A stretch of 64,000 bases of DNA from Acanthaster planci (lineage: Eukaryota; Echinodermata; Asteroidea; Valvatida; Acanthasteridae): the NCBI RefSeq assembly GCF_001949145.1, contig NW_019091687.1:116202-180201 (forward strand), read 5' to 3'. Of this stretch, positions 1-13,057 are shown piece by piece (position 1 is the stretch's first letter; every line of letters begins with the position of its first letter). Made by a program: the position numbers and the translations under genes. The notes under the pieces were generated by a model. That model did not search any database. It worked only from the letters and a program-made list of their open reading frames with translations, and was not told where the DNA came from.

Positions 1-344
1 CTGTACGTATAGTGACGATTTGTTTTCTTTTTAATGTCAAATTTATTAAATAACAAGTTGAGGGCAGATTGAAAAGTGGGTCAAAAGGAAACTGTGTCTA
101 CCATAGCTATCCCTAACAGTCCCAAATCCTCCGATTTCAGCATGAATTTACATACACCCTGGAGGGTAAGGGTTTAAAATAAAAGACCCCCCAAGAAAAA
201 ATTAGGGTGTGGGGTGCAGTCAACCCTCTCCCCTGGATCTGCGACTGGTTGTTATTGGATGTGATGCTGACAGGTGATTTGCCGTGGTGTCTTCTTGCCC
301 GCAAACATTCATCGTAAAGTCCACTTCTTTCCTTCGTTCAACAG

Positions 345-3300
345 AAAGAGTGTTGCCAGATGTCGTGGGAACTTCTGACAGAGGTGTACAAACTCCCCAA
401 GGATCGTCTGTACGTCACGTATTTTGGCGGAAGCAAAGAGGACGGCTTGGAGGAGGACGTAGAGACCAGACAGATATGGATCGACCTCGGGTAAAAACTT
501 CTGCTCAGTCAAACTCCCCCCCAAAAAAAACATTTGCTTGTTTGAGCCCTTTCTCTGACCGGCTTATTCACAATTTTGCGTTTTTTCCCCCGTAACCTCA
601 GTATTTCCCGTGGTGTAGTTGAGACCTCTTAAGACCAACACAAGACCCCACGATAGCAACACCAGACCTCCAGTCTGAATTCAAGTCCTAAGCTGTTCAC
701 ATGAACTGCCACAAAAGCATTCCTCTGTTAGTGTTCACCCTGCGACTTGTGACTGGCCCCATAGCTTGGTTCATGATGGTTGTGGTTAAAGAGACCAAAT
801 AATTGTGCAGTTGTGTTGAGCTGTGATCGTGAAATGATCTGTTGTTGTTCACTGTCATGTGACTCTTCAACGCAGTAAGGCCTGTGCGTTAATGATAACG
901 TTGCATTGTAATTGTTTGGATGTGGACGTTGTGCATATTTGCTTTCGGAATTTTGCAGTCTTTGTGAATCTCCCAAAACAGTGTTTTATTAAACTTGGAG
1001 GGGTAAGAGAAAGTTTTTTGTTTTTTTTTTAATCAGAGATGAAGGTTTTGTCTGATGAAAAGAGTTTTCCAGGAAAGCTAATTTGCTGCTTTAACCCTAA
1101 ATCCCCAAGGCCCTTCTTGCTGGGCAACTTCCTTGATCTTCCATTATGCTTCTCACCAAAAAAAGGACCTTCCTCAATCCTCCAAAATCCTTCAAAATTT
1201 CCCACTTCAATCAATCTCAGGTGAGGGATGATCCTTTCCTCAATCCTAACTGTATGGAGTAATGAACAAAGCAAAATAAAGACAAAACAACACAGTGAAG
1301 TAAGGGGATTCTGGGTACTTCCAGAATGAGGGGTCCAAAAGTGTGACATTTTTGTGTCCCTGTTATATCTGACCTTTGTTATTTGACATGGAAATATCAC
1401 CGGAATTGATTTCAAACTATTACTATTTGTTTGGCAGGTAATTTGCATTACTTTGTCACTCTTGGAAATTAGAAAATGTGTTCTGAACTTCCAAAATCAT
1501 GTGTCAGATGTGACAGGGACACGAAAAAAAAATGGACCCTTAATTTCTGGAATTACCCTGATATAGTTTGTGACCAGCAATAAACCATGGGGGTCAACTT
1601 TGGTGATCAGTGAACTGAATGGTACCACCCCCCCTTCCCGCAGCCTTTACAGAAAACAATCCTCCGGAATCCTGTCACACCTCAATCTCCTTCCTTCCTC
1701 AATCCTCCAAAATCCTCCAAAACCACCCGAAGGATTTTTGAGTACTGAGGAGGGTTAGGGTTAAAAAGGTCTTATATCATATATATTATTTTTCTTAACA
1801 CATTCAGAGGTGGTTATGAGTAATTTTGTTGGAAATGTTGATATTTCTGATGTAAAAAAATTGCATTGCCTTTTTAAAAATTTCCCCATCCAGCGTGCCA
1901 CCAGAACGGGTGATGCCGTTCGGCACGAAGGACAACTTTTGGGAGATGGGTGCCACTGGACCCTGTGGGCCCTGCACGGAGGTGCACTACGACCGGGTCG
2001 GTGGAGGTCGGGACGCCTCGGAGTACGTCAACATGGACGACCCCAACGTGGTTGAACTCTGGAACCTCGTGTTCACGCAGTTCAACAGGTAAGATGTAGT
2101 TTGAATGCATGACATCATAACCTGTCGGATATTTTGATTATTAGGTTAGCCTTGTCTGCTAAATTTTGAAGAATTGTTGGATTCTGATGGGAACTTACCA
2201 GTGGAATTTGACAGACACAAGTTCTGTGCTTAATCCTAACTGTTCTTAATCCTATTGTTTCACAACCAGAGGCATTGGTGTCAGGTGCAGTGTCAGGTGC
2301 ATTTCCTTTGTGTATTTCATGCTCATGAAGGCCCTTTCATCCTCTGTGCAAAAACGGATGCAGATACAAATTTGTGGCAACTTCCTTATTTCTGCACTGC
2401 AAATCTCCCCTCCCCGAAAGATGTTTAGCACCTTTCAGCTGTGATAAATCTTGCCGCAAATGCTCTGTGACGTCAAACTCTCGTTACCGCCATCTTTGCA
2501 TGAAGCGCGAACCAGTCTTAAGAATGTGATTGGCATCCCATGTTCATCAACTTTGTATTTTGCCCCGTCTTTCCCAGAGAGTCAGACGGAAGCCTCCGGC
2601 TGCTACCCAAGAAAAACTGCGACACCGGCATGGGTCTGGAACGAATCGTCTCCGTCCTGAAAAGCCAGGACTCCAACTACGACACCGATTTGTTCATGCC
2701 CATTTTTGAGGCAGTGCAGAAGGTAAGGAGTATGCGCACTTTATTTATCCTGGTTTTTATCCCAGAATAACACCAAGTGCAAAGGGAAATGCGTCAGGCT
2801 GTGGACCAACTTTCACCTCAAGTCTGTGATTTGGTCATTTCTCCCCAGGCCACCGGTGTCCGGCCCTATGCCGGTAAACTGGCCGCCGAAGACACAGACG
2901 GGGTTGACATGGCGTACCGAGTCGTCGCCGATCACATCCGCACACTGACCATAGCCTTGTCTGACGGAGGCAGACCTGACAACATAGGCAGAGGGTAGGT
3001 ATGGTTTTGATACCTTCTGATAACCCATCAATGAATTCAATTGGTTTTTATAGAATATTTTCCCCTGAACTTTGTTGGTTTCCAGATACGTCCTGAGACG
3101 CATTCTACGCAGGGGGATACGATACGCCACCGAGAAACTGAAAGCCAAGCCGGGATTGTTTGCCAGCCTGGTCAGCGTAGTCGTGGAGAGCTTGGTAAGT
3201 TCCGTCGAGCAAATATCCGAGAGAGAACTCCAAGATCTAAAAGTGAGATGCAAACCTGATGAAGCAGCCACAGTCAACTGTTTATTTACACCGTTTGCAG

Positions 3301-6300
3301 CACTTTACAAGAAGGTGTCATCAGCTTGGAAAATTAGTCTGCTTAACGAGTTGGCCAGTTTAAATGAAATTTGAGCATCCAAGAAGTTTTTGATGCAGGT
3401 GGAAATGTTTCAATGTTCGTTTAACCCCGTCGCTAGGGCGGACTGCTACTACCACACCACTGAGTGAGGATTAGTGCCTACCACACATACAGTCTATTCA
3501 CCATGCAGCTGCTGGTTCAATGGGGCCAGCTGCTGGACAAAGCCCTCCATTCAGGGCATACCACAGCCCAGCAGTCGTGGTCAAAATAAGGGGTTAAGAA
3601 TTTGTAAAGGAGTGTATTGAGTGAGCTCATTATTTTGAAGAAAAAAAAAAAACAAGATGAAGAGATAGAATTCCTTTTATTTTCAGCTCAAATGTGTTTG
3701 AGATGCCAAAGATGTTATCCACAATTGTATATAGGGGAAATTTTTGCCTATCCAGCAAAATAAGTAGCCATTACTATGGACGTTAAAACCCTGTTCAACC
3801 AGTCCACCTTTAGCAGAAGCACCCCGTCATTGGTTGAAAAGAGTCATGCTGGTGAGGAGCTTTCATTTTGTTGGTAGCAACGCGACCATAACGCGTGCAT
3901 TTCATAGTCGTTTGTGAAGCGGTAAATTCCCCAAAGGAAACCCCGTTGCTTGGACAATTGCTACCTCTCTCGGTCCCATTTGGGCCTTAAGGGATGTTGT
4001 GACTCGCTCAAAATGCGTGTGCACCTCGTGTTAACATGACCGAGTGTGGTTCCACATTAGTGATAACGTCTCCTTGGAATGGTCTATAGTTTAATCGGGA
4101 TAAGAAAATTTGGGCCCTATTGTTGTTTTTATCCCGCCCTGGATTTTTCAGGGCGAAGCCTTCCCCGAGGTCACCAAGGACCCCCAGCTGGTGATGGACG
4201 TCATCAACGAAGAAGAGGCGCAGTTCCTGCAGACGCTCTCCAGAGGGCGCCGCGTGCTGGAGCGCACCGTCAACAACCTGGGGGCGGATGTCAAAGTGCT
4301 GCCAGGTCAGGGCAAGGGCTTAGTCTCAAAGTCAGGCGTTGTGATTTTTGTGCCCTCAAATTGTAGATTTTTTTTGGGTTCAACTGTTCATGTTGTGCTG
4401 TGGTTACGCACTCAGATTTAAAAATTACAAGAGCAAGGTTTGCTTAGTCAAAGCTAAATCGTAAATATTTACTTTCTTTCTCCTCGAAGGCAAGGCCGCC
4501 TGGCTGCTGTATGACACCTACGGGTTCCCCATTGACCTGACGACCCTCATCATGGAGGAGAAAGGAATGACCATCAACATGGCCGAATACGAGGAGGAAA
4601 AGAAGAAGGCCCAGGTACTGGCCTTCCGCTCTGTGCGTGGCGAAGCGAGGGCGCTATTTATGCATAGAAGGAGTTGCAAGTTCTTTGGTTGTTACCGTCT
4701 GATCAGTTTAAATAAATAAACAAACAGAAATCTTTCTCTGGTGATGTATTTTGTCCGTATAGCGCCTTCTACCGTCTTTGCACCTATCTCACTTTGATAT
4801 ATAGGTCTGATGATCAGAGCAGTCTTAATTTTCTCTCTAGAAAGTTCGTTGTTCCCATTCATAAAAACTTCTGAGTCTGTTCCGTCAGGTTTGTTATGTT
4901 GTTTAAAGTTATATGGCCATTGCTTTTCCCGTTGATACTTGAGACGGGAGTTCTTGAATTTATAAAGATGCACGTGTGACCTAAGTACATTCATAAAAAT
5001 GTGGTAGATTATTAAGTTATATTCACTTTTCACACAGGCCATATTGACCGTGCAGGTGTCATTCATAATTGTGTAGCACAGACTGCGTTGTAACTGTCTG
5101 TCATTTTTTGCCTGCTTTTCATCGTAGATTCTGTCCCAGGGCAAGGGGTCAGGGGTTGACGACACCATCAGTCTCGACGTCCACGCCATCAACGAACTTC
5201 AGGAGAAGAGAAAAGTGCCACCCACCAACGACAAGGTTAAGTACAATTACACCAGCGACGCAGCAGGGAACTATCGTGAGTTGAAAGATGTGTCCACAGG
5301 AGTTTGTTTGAAAACTTAAAGATGTTTGAATACACATGTAGGATTAATATAAATAACTGTCTTAAGTGGTATTCTGAGTTTGTTGAGGTAGAGCTCAGAG
5401 AAAAATATTATGTGATTATGAGAGAAACGGATTAAAGAAAATGTCCGATTAAGTAAGCAGATTTAGGAACTAGAGTGAATTGTTCTCTAGTAATTTGCCT
5501 GTGAGTAAATTCTTCACAATCTTCCTTGTGGAACTCCACAGAGTTGGGTTACCATGGAGTGGCTACGTTTGCCATGTTCTCGCTCTCCTTTTGCAGAGTT
5601 TGAGTCCACGGTGGGCACCGTCATCGCCCTGCGCAGGGACAAGCAGTTTGTGGAGGAGGTCCAGCGGGGTGACGAGTGCGGCGTCCTGCTGGACCAGACG
5701 TGCTTCTACGCCGAGGCGGGCGGGCAGATTTACGACGAGGGCTTCATGGAGAAGGCAGACAATGCCGTAAGTATCCTATTCGTCTCTGATTGTGTTTCCT
5801 TTTTAAACCTTTCGTCGATTACAGTGACGACAAGTTGGCATTGTCACGGAAGGCAACGTGCATTTCAAGTCCCTCGGTTTTGAGGGCCAGGGCTCGTACC
5901 CTGCTTGTTAGCAGTGTCAATTAATAGACTTTTCTCCTGTTGCCTTTCCTATTGGCTCTCAGAAATATATTTCAGCTGTAATTCTATTAGTTTTGTATCT
6001 ATGAGGCTCGAGCTAGACCAAGAGAGGGCGCCATTTTCCTAGCAATGCAGGTGCATTTGGTAGGAACTGCACTTTGCCAGTTCACAAAACAGACGACTAT
6101 GAAATGCATGTGTTACAATCTCATCATTAACAGCAAAATGAGTACTCCCGACCAACATGGCTCTTTTCCACCGATGAAGGGGTGCCTTTGCCAAAGCTAA
6201 AACCATTTGCAAATGAAGGAGTTCTCAAAGACTGCCCTCAAAATATTTGCCTACAAAATTCACCGTGTATGTTATTCACAGTTGCTTTACAGTCATATGC

Positions 6301-9300
6301 CATTTTTTACTGTTGTAGTTAACTGGTTTCCTGCATTGCATTTTAGGACATTGAGTTCAGGGTTACCAATGTCCAGGTCAAAGGTGGCTACTGCCTTCAC
6401 ATCGGCAAGGTGTCCGCCGTGGATTTGGACGGGAAGATCAAGATCGGAGATCTCCTCAAACTGGCCATCGATGAGGTCAGCTTATCCAATTTTGTATCAA
6501 CTCTAAATAAAAGAGAACCTCTTAATCATTAAAAGAAAAGATCCTGACTGAATCCTACAAAATCTTACACAGCAGAAAACCAATGGCATATTCCCTTCTT
6601 TTTTGGGGTTTCAGATCCGGTGTTAAGCAGTGGTGTCTGAAGTCTACAGTGTCTGAAGTACTGAATCCTAGGAATCCATTCAAACACCAGCATTTTCTTT
6701 TTTAAGGATTTAGATTGGTTTGGGTTTTTTCTTAGAGCAACATTTACAGATGTCCAAGGTTGCCGTGTGCTATGACTCTGTGGATGGCTTTGCGCGTTTC
6801 TAGTGCTTGCGTGTCTCTGACTGATTCATGACTGAACATTTTTTGGCACCGGCTTTATTTTTAGGTTCGGAGGAGGCCCGTCATGAATAACCACACAGGC
6901 ACCCACGTGCTGAACTTTGCCCTGCGACAGGTGTTGGGAGAAGCCGACCAGAAGGGGTCGTTGGTGGCGCCAGACAGGCTACGATTTGACTTCACTGCCA
7001 AGGTATGAAGAAGCCTTCTTATAGTTTTTTACAGATCTTACAGATTTGAGGTTAGACAGGTCATCTTGAAAACAATTTCTGTTCTCAACATGTGTCGAGA
7101 AATCTCTATTTTTTATCTTTCCATCTTGAAAGAGTAATTCATTTTTTCATGTCTTCCTCTTTTGACTTGACTGCTACCCCGCAATGTTTTCACAGTTTTG
7201 TACTAATGATTTAAAATGTTTACTAAGAAATGAAGCTAGGGTAACTCTTCTGATGCCGTAGTTGTCATTGAAGGAGACATTAAAGCATGAATCCAAGATC
7301 AGATGATGATTGTGAATGTTTAGTATTGGAATGACTGATGATTTGACACATAAACAATACGGGCGATTCACAGTAGTGCGCCACCAAGAGTTTGCAACGC
7401 GTTGGCCAATCACAACGCGCAAAATCTGTCGACCCTTTCCAGACGCGCGTTTGGTCGGCAGATTTNNNNNNNNNNNNNNNNNNNNNNNNNNNNNNNNNNN
7501 NNNNNNNNNNNNNNNNNNNNNNNNNNNNNNNNNNNNNNNNNNNNNNNNNNNNNNNNNNNNNNNNNNNNNNNNNNNNNNNNNNNNNNNNNNNNNNNNNNNN
7601 NNNNNNNNNNNNNNNNNNNNNNNNNNNNNNNNNNNNNNNNNNNNNNNNNNNNNNNNNNNNNNNNNNNNNNNNNNNNNNNNNNNNNNNNNNNNNNNNNNNN
7701 NNNNNNNNNNNNNNNNNNNNNNNNNNNNNNNNNNNNNNNNNNNNNNNNNNNNNNNNNNNNNNNNNNNNNNNNNNNNNNNNNNNNNNNNNNNNNNNNNNNN
7801 NNNNNNNNNNNNNNNNNNNNNNNNNNNNNNNNNNNNNNNNNNNNNNNNNNNNNNNNNNNNNNNNNNNNNNNNNNNNNNNNNNNNNNNNNNNNNNNNNNNN
7901 NNNNNNNNNNNNNNNNNNNNNNNNNNNNNNNNNNNNNNNNNNNNNNNNNNNNNNNNNNNNNNNNNNNNNNNNNNNNNNNNNNNNNNNNNNNNNNNNNNNN
8001 NNNNNNNNNNNNNNNNNNNNNNNNNNNNNNNNNNNNNNNNNNNNNNNNNNNNNNNNNNNNNNNNNNNNNNNNNNNNNNNNNNNNNNNNNNNNNNNNNNNN
8101 NNNNNNNNNNNNNNNNNNNNNNNNNNNNNNNNNNNNNNNNNNNNNNNNNNNNNNNNNNNNNNNNNNNNNNNNNNNNNNNNNNNNNNNNNNNNNNNNNNNN
8201 NNNNNNNNNNNNNNNNNNNNNNNNNNNNNNNNNNNNNNNNNNNNNNNNNNNNNNNNNNNNNNNNNNNNNNNNNNNNNNNNNNNNNNNNNNNNNNNNNNNN
8301 NNNNNNNNNNNNNNNNNNNNNNNNNNNNNNNNNNNNNNNNNNNNNNNNNNNNNNNNNNNNNNNNNNNNNNNNNNNNNNNNNNNNNNNNNNNNNNNNNNNN
8401 NNNNNNNNNNNNNNNNNNNNNNNNNNNNNNNNNNNNNNNNNNNNNNNNGTCTTTGTAGTAAGTGCATTGTCTCTCCCTTGCCAGGGGGCCATGACAACAC
8501 AAGAAGTCAAAGAGACCGAGCGCATCGCCAACGAGGTCATCGGCAAGGCCGACAAAGTCTATGCCATGAACACCCCGCTGGCGCAGGCCAAGGCCATCCA
8601 GGGACTCCGAGCGGTGTTTGACGAGGTAGGCACGACTCGTTCTGATTACGCCCTGCTCTCTTCAAGGATGGTTGGTGATTCCTGTGTGCTTTGCTAAGAT
8701 TTGTCACAGTAGCCTTAACCCGATACCCCAAAAATCTGAGATACACCCGAAGATTTGATTAGCAGTTTTCAGTTTGTGTCCTTGTCATATTCAGGCATGT
8801 ACAGTTTTATGCCCATTCAAACCGGGGAGTCAGGCTGGCCTGGTGGGATCGTTCCTTGCCTTCCACCTCTGCGGTCTGGGTTCGATTCCCGGCTCGGTCC
8901 GCATGTGGATTGAGTTTTCAGTCCTGATTCCGTGGTGTTTACCCAGGATATTCCTCTGGGGATTTCCTCCCACCTCTGTATGACTGTTCTCATTGTCTCC
9001 TCTCGACAAGTTTCTTCAGGCTTGTGAGCTATGGTGCGTAGAGCACTTTGGAGGAGTCCTCGGTGTCCTCGGGTTGTTTATCCAGAACTCAGTTGGTCTT
9101 TTTTTGAATTTGTGCATGGCTCAACCAAGTTCAGGCGAGCAAGTTGGGTCACCAAAGGCAATATAGTTTACACTTTGTTCTCATCTAGGCTATACATGCT
9201 GTATGACGTTAACCTGTACATAGTTTCCATTACGGATCAGCTTTTGACCTCTATTTTATTAAGCTGTCGCATCTTTGTTCCCGTGTTCAGGTTTACCCAG

Positions 9301-12300
9301 ACCCTGTTCGTGTCGTCAGCATCGGCATCCCCGTCGAAGAACTGGTGGCTGATCCCGCTGGACCCGGGGGCTCCATGACCTCCGTGGAGTTCTGCGGTGG
9401 CACGTAAGTCCCTGGAATGAGGAATGAACAAATACCTGTTCACCCATTCACGGTGGGATTATTTTTGACCGCGACTGCTGGGCTGTGGTATGCCCTGAAT
9501 GGAGGGCTCTGTCCAGCAGCAGGCCCCATTGAACCAGCAGCTGCATGGTGAATGGACTGTATGTGTGGTATGCACTAATCCTCACACAATGGTGCGGTAG
9601 TAGAAGTCCTCCCTAGCGACGGGGTTGAAAAGGTTTACCCTTTTAAGCTGTTGTAGATACTTTATTTGAAGGTGAAAATAAAAGAAGTAAGGTTGGATTT
9701 GTCTGTGACTTCAGTGTTGGGCTCCATTTTGCCGATTTTAGGTCCCTGGAGGTTAGGGACGGTGCCGAAGCTCGACTTAAAACCAAGTTCTGATAAATGA
9801 CCTGAAACAGCTGCGGATGAGAACAGATATTCTGTAATAGAATTCCAGGCTGTACCGTAACTAATCCATCCAATGAATGTGAAGTCAATCTAACACGGTT
9901 ATCCCTGTAATCGATGGAGGTCACCATAGGTTAAAGGTCAGACAAGTGTTACATCAGCTTCAGAAACTGGGAGGGCAGTTTTTGAAGTTCAACTGTGTGT
10001 CGTCGGTTGTTGACGCGCGATTGTTTGTGGCCCAAACAGGCACCTCCAGAACAGCGGTCACATCGGCTGTTTCGTCATCACCTCGGAGGAGGCCATCGCG
10101 AAGGGAATCCGTCGCATTCAAGCAATCACTGGCGAGGACGCAGACAAGGTGAGAAAATCAAATCAAAACCGAGGATCACAAATTGTCTCGAAGAAGTAAT
10201 GAAATAATAACCTTTAAGATGGGCTTATCGTGTAGGCAAATGCTCGTCTGTTTCGTGAAAGCAGGTCATCAACTAGAGTGCTTATGAAATTCTGCCCGGT
10301 GAGGCTGAGGTCTCATGCAGTTGAATGACCTTCCATCAATTTTAGCCAGCTTTTTGCTATGGTCTTGCCAACCCGATCGTTAGTTGCTAAATTTCCTTTT
10401 GTTTTTTGGCACAGGCTATCAGTCGAGGCAAGGCCATGGAGGTCCTGATTGAGAAACTCGCCAAGGAGATTCAAGACAACGGCAACGCCAACCAGAAGCT
10501 ACTGTTAAGGAAGGTTTTGGAGCTAGGAGATGTAAGTCCCAGGTCCATCGAAAGAGTTGCTTGTTGAAGGGGTGGAATTAGCTCACAGCCTGGGCTGAAA
10601 CAAGATTCTGATCCTCATATCTCGGTTGTCCCGTGCCTGAACTTTTTGAATTTTTGCTTGCAATTAGAAACGTTGATTGTAATTACTTCTCTGAAGATTC
10701 AATTCCATCCAGTGTAGGATTTTGTTGTGAGGGTCATGTACAGATGAAGCTTTCACTCATGCCGAACCTCATACATGGAGCTCATGTCAGTGGGAAAAGT
10801 TACCATTTTGGGCCAACCTTTCTCGGGAAAACGGGCAGTCCACAACAACGATCAGTATGTTGTAAAAGTTGTTGTTGCTTAAATTGTAAGGCGTTACCTG
10901 CAAAACTTCCGAAGGCTCAGCGGGGGAAAACAAAGGATGATATCGGAGAAAATGATCGGGAAAATAGCACCCCCCCCCGGCTCTTAAGGGGCAACACGGA
11001 CAAGGTGTGCGAAGCCCGTCTGGTTCCGTGCAATGTTTGCTTTCACGCACAGCCGAGAGGGCATTCTGGCAAAGTGCCTATGAAGCCTCATTTTTTTTTC
11101 CCCTCGCTCGCGTTGTAGGACGTGAACGTGGCCGTCATCCAGCAGTGGAAGAAAGACGAGCTCCGCGCTCAGCTGAAGGACCTGAAGAAGATCATGGACG
11201 ACATGGACAAAGCGTGCAAAGCGGCCCAGGTCCAAGCCGTAAGAATGCATTGCTGATCTTCTCGTTTGCCGCTAATAAACCCGAAGGTCCCGATGTTTGT
11301 GTCGTCAGCCTGTTTCATCTTTCTCACCGTTTGATGACAGTCGTATAAGTAGGCTATCAAATTAATTCAGTCTGCAAATAAAATAATCAAGTAGCTGAAA
11401 TTCTTCGACCTTTGTCGTTGTGGAATTATTTTCAGGTACGAAGGAGAACAGAATTGAAGATATTGAGAACATACGCGTAGCATTTTCTAGCACTGACATT
11501 TTAAGTTTCATCTTTGTTTCAAGATGCATGGTCGGATTAAGTCTGTCAGTTACATTGAAAGAAATAGTTCCTTTTTGGCCAGTGGGTCTGAAAATGAGAT
11601 TTTGGTGTGAAGCGTTCATCAATTTGCCCACTTCAGTTTGTCTGTCTTCTATCTGAAAGGTATCCAAATCTGAAAACCGTTGACTCAAATGACACCAGTT
11701 TTTTCATGCTCTTGAGGAAGCGACTGACAAAAAATTGTAATCTTTTTACTTTTGAAAGCAGTTAACGTTGCTTTTTTTTTTTTCCTTCAGGCCAAGGAGA
11801 GTGCCAAGCAAATGATAGCCGAATCCCCTAACGCTCCGTACGTGGTGGCCAGGCTGGAGGCGGGAAGCAGCGGCAAGGCGTTGGACGGTGCCCTCAAGGA
11901 GTACAAGGCCGGCTCGCCCAACACTGCCGCCATGTTGTTCAGCGTGGACGCCGACTTGGGCAAGGTCCTGTGCATGGCCCAAGTGCCAAAGGTTAGTGCC
12001 CAAAGACTTCCGGCGTATTTTGGATTGGTTCCCAGTTTGCTCTCTCACAACTCCTGCGAGTTACGAAGTCAGGCTATTCTAGTTTCCCATAGGCTTGTGC
12101 ACAAACATAGATATGCCGAGCAGGCTTCACTCTGCACCGGGGAGTCAGGTTGGTGTAGTGGTTTCTTTCCTCGCCTTCCACCTCTGCGGTCTGGGTTCGA
12201 ATCCGAGCCTAATCCACATGTGGATTGGGTTTTCAGTCCTTACTGGATTCCGTGGGTTTTACCCAGAATATTCCTCTGGGGTTTTCCTCCCACCTCTAAA

Positions 12301-13057
12301 ACTGTAACTGCTTCTCACTGTCTCCTCTCTACAGGTTTCTTGAGGCTTGCAAGCTACAGTGCCTAGGGTGCTTTTGAGGAATCCTTGGTTTCATTACCAG
12401 TTATTATTAGTAATAATTATAATAAAAGTCAGCACTCTAGTAAATTAATATAGCTCTACAGTATTAAAGGATTAGTTTGGCAGTCCTCGGAGTGCGTTGC
12501 TGACGTCCACTGAAATAATGTCTCTGCAGCAAAGCACGGGGCAGTCTTGAACGATGAGTGAGCATTGAAGTGATTTGCAGGACACAAAAGAGTGCAGTCA
12601 TTACCAGGAGGGTTGAAAACGGATGACACGATCTGTTGGTATTTATCGGTCCTGATGTTCATTCCATTGACATTAAATTTCTACTATGAACAGCTGCACA
12701 CCAGTTATGCTAAAGCTTTCACAGAAGGGTTTGAAATGTCTCATGGTTTCATCAAGATTTCACATTGTCAGAGTGAACACATTAATCCAATGAAGTTTAC
12801 CTCAACCCTAACATTCTTCAATCCTCCAATTTTACACCGTAAGTGTATGAACCTGTTCCATTTCCAATCTGCTCTTTCAGGACGTGGCTGCTAAAGGCCT
12901 GAAGGCCAACGAGTGGGTCAAGCAGGTCACTGAGGTCATCAACGGCAGAGGCGGCGGCAAAGACTTGGCCGCCCAGGCCACAGGGGACCGGACGGCTGGG
13001 ATTGACGAGGCGCTCCGCCTGGCCAAGGAATTTGCTCAGCTCAAACTGAGCAGTTAG
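345..13057 (+). CDS. AARS1: Cytosolic alanyl-tRNA synthetase, 5'-partial, 18 coding exons
   Basis: Charges tRNA-Ala with alanine in the cytosol and edits mischarged Ser/Gly. Exons: 345-490, 1894-2088, 2578-2722, 2849-2994, 3086-3194, 4152-4305, 4490-4614, 5128-5275, 5597-5766, 6347-6475, 6865-7002, 8485-8625, 9291-9403, 10040-10148, 10415-10531, 11119-11238, 11791-11991, 12881-13057 (stop TAG). All have AG/GT borders and compatible phases, giving 860 residues in frame. Visible landmarks: class II catalytic core ([21 protein letters not shown], motif 3 [12 protein letters not shown]), editing-domain zinc ligands HTGTH (6892-6906) and FCGGTH (split across 9393-10042), and the C-Ala domain ending QLKLSS. 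It aligns to human AARS1 from about residue 110 onward without gaps in order. The missing N-terminal exons must lie left of the window. The exons flanking the assembly gap (…FTAK and GAM…) are adjacent in the family, so the gap hides only intron. No broken exon is seen. Confidence 0.96.
1165..1250. repeat. Dispersed 'CCTCAATCCTCCAAAAT' repeat, AARS1 intron
   Basis: Contains CTTCCTCAATCCTCCAAAAT followed by a second CCTTTCCTCAATCCT near 1237-1248. The same core recurs at 1692-1755 and, in decayed form, near 12805, 19375-19437 and 39303-39380. It is best read as remnants of a small palindromic MITE family; this copy is degenerate. Confidence 0.5.
1313..1559. mobile_element. MITE-like element with about 60-bp terminal inverted repeats
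   Basis: The left end (1313-1375, beginning GGGTACTTCCAGAA) and the reverse complement of the right end (1498-1559, beginning GGGTAATTCCAGAA) share a long, slightly gapped match that includes GGGTCC, TGTCCCTGT and ATCTGAC. About 120 bp of unrelated AT-rich sequence lies between. It has no coding capacity and sits inside the large AARS1 intron between exons 345-490 and 1894-2088. Confidence 0.6.
1692..1755. mobile_element. Palindromic mini-element, AARS1 intron
   Basis: CCTTCCTCAATCCTCCAAAA on the left is echoed in inverted form by AGGATTTTTGAGTACTGAGG on the right, leaving a short centre. Related to copies at 1165-1250, 19375-19437 and 39303-39380. Foldback MITE family; no open frame. Confidence 0.5.
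3421..3597 (+). mobile_element. TTAA-flanked MITE (piggyBac-like ends), copy 1
   Basis: Starts TTAACCCCGTCGC and ends AAGGGGTTAA, so the element is bounded on both sides by TTAA and has CCCC…GGGG ends, as expected of non-autonomous piggyBac-type elements. The internal segment (CTGCTACTACC, CATGCAGCTGCTGGTTCAAT, GGGCATACCACAGCCCAGCA) is shared with copies at 9442-9627 (inverted), 20656-20846 (inverted) and 24475-24664. Lies in the AARS1 intron between exons 3086-3194 and 4152-4305. Confidence 0.8.
7466..8448. other. Assembly gap (983 N)
   Basis: Run of N inside the AARS1 intron between exons 6865-7002 and 8485-8625. The flanking exons encode neighbouring residues of the family, so no coding exon is expected here. 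The left flank (7380-7465) is rich in CGCG-containing sequence, which may be why assembly failed. Confidence 1.
8821..9075 (+). mobile_element. tRNA-derived SINE, copy 1
   Basis: Shows a tRNA-like head with an RNA polymerase III B box (GGTTCGATTCC, 8879-8889) and a degraded A-box region (GGCTGGCCTGGTGGGATC). The body reads GCATGTGGATTGAGTTTTCAGT … TTCCTCTGGGGATTTCCTCC (two separate stretches). It is about 80% alike to the copy at 12137-12395 along its length by eye. Same orientation as AARS1, intronic. Not a functional tRNA gene because no acceptor stem closes. Confidence 0.8.
9442..9627 (-). mobile_element. TTAA-flanked MITE, copy 2 (inverted, ends decayed)
   Basis: Inverted copy of the element at 3421-3597: GGGCTGTGGTATGCCC, CAGCAGCAGGCCC, TTGAACCAGCAGCTGCATGG and the terminal GCGACGGGGTTGA are all recognisable. 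The TTAA at both ends has mutated (right end reads TTGA). Located in the AARS1 intron downstream of exon 9291-9403. Confidence 0.75.
12137..12395 (+). mobile_element. tRNA-derived SINE, copy 2
   Basis: A-box-like TTGGTGTAGTGG (12150-12161) and a perfect consensus B box GGTTCGAATCC (12194-12204) lie 33 bp apart, followed by the same body as copy 1 and an AT-rich tail (ATTATTATTAGTAATAATTA, about 12400-12420). The better-preserved of the two copies. Located in the last AARS1 intron. Confidence 0.85.

Noticed and set aside
7174-8697. Long open frames of about 380-440 codons across 7174-8697 on both strands
   Set aside because: They exist only because the 983-N gap contains no stop codons.
12150-12204. 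tRNA gene candidate from A and B boxes
   Set aside because: No acceptor or anticodon stem forms and a near-identical copy lies at 8821; it is a SINE head.
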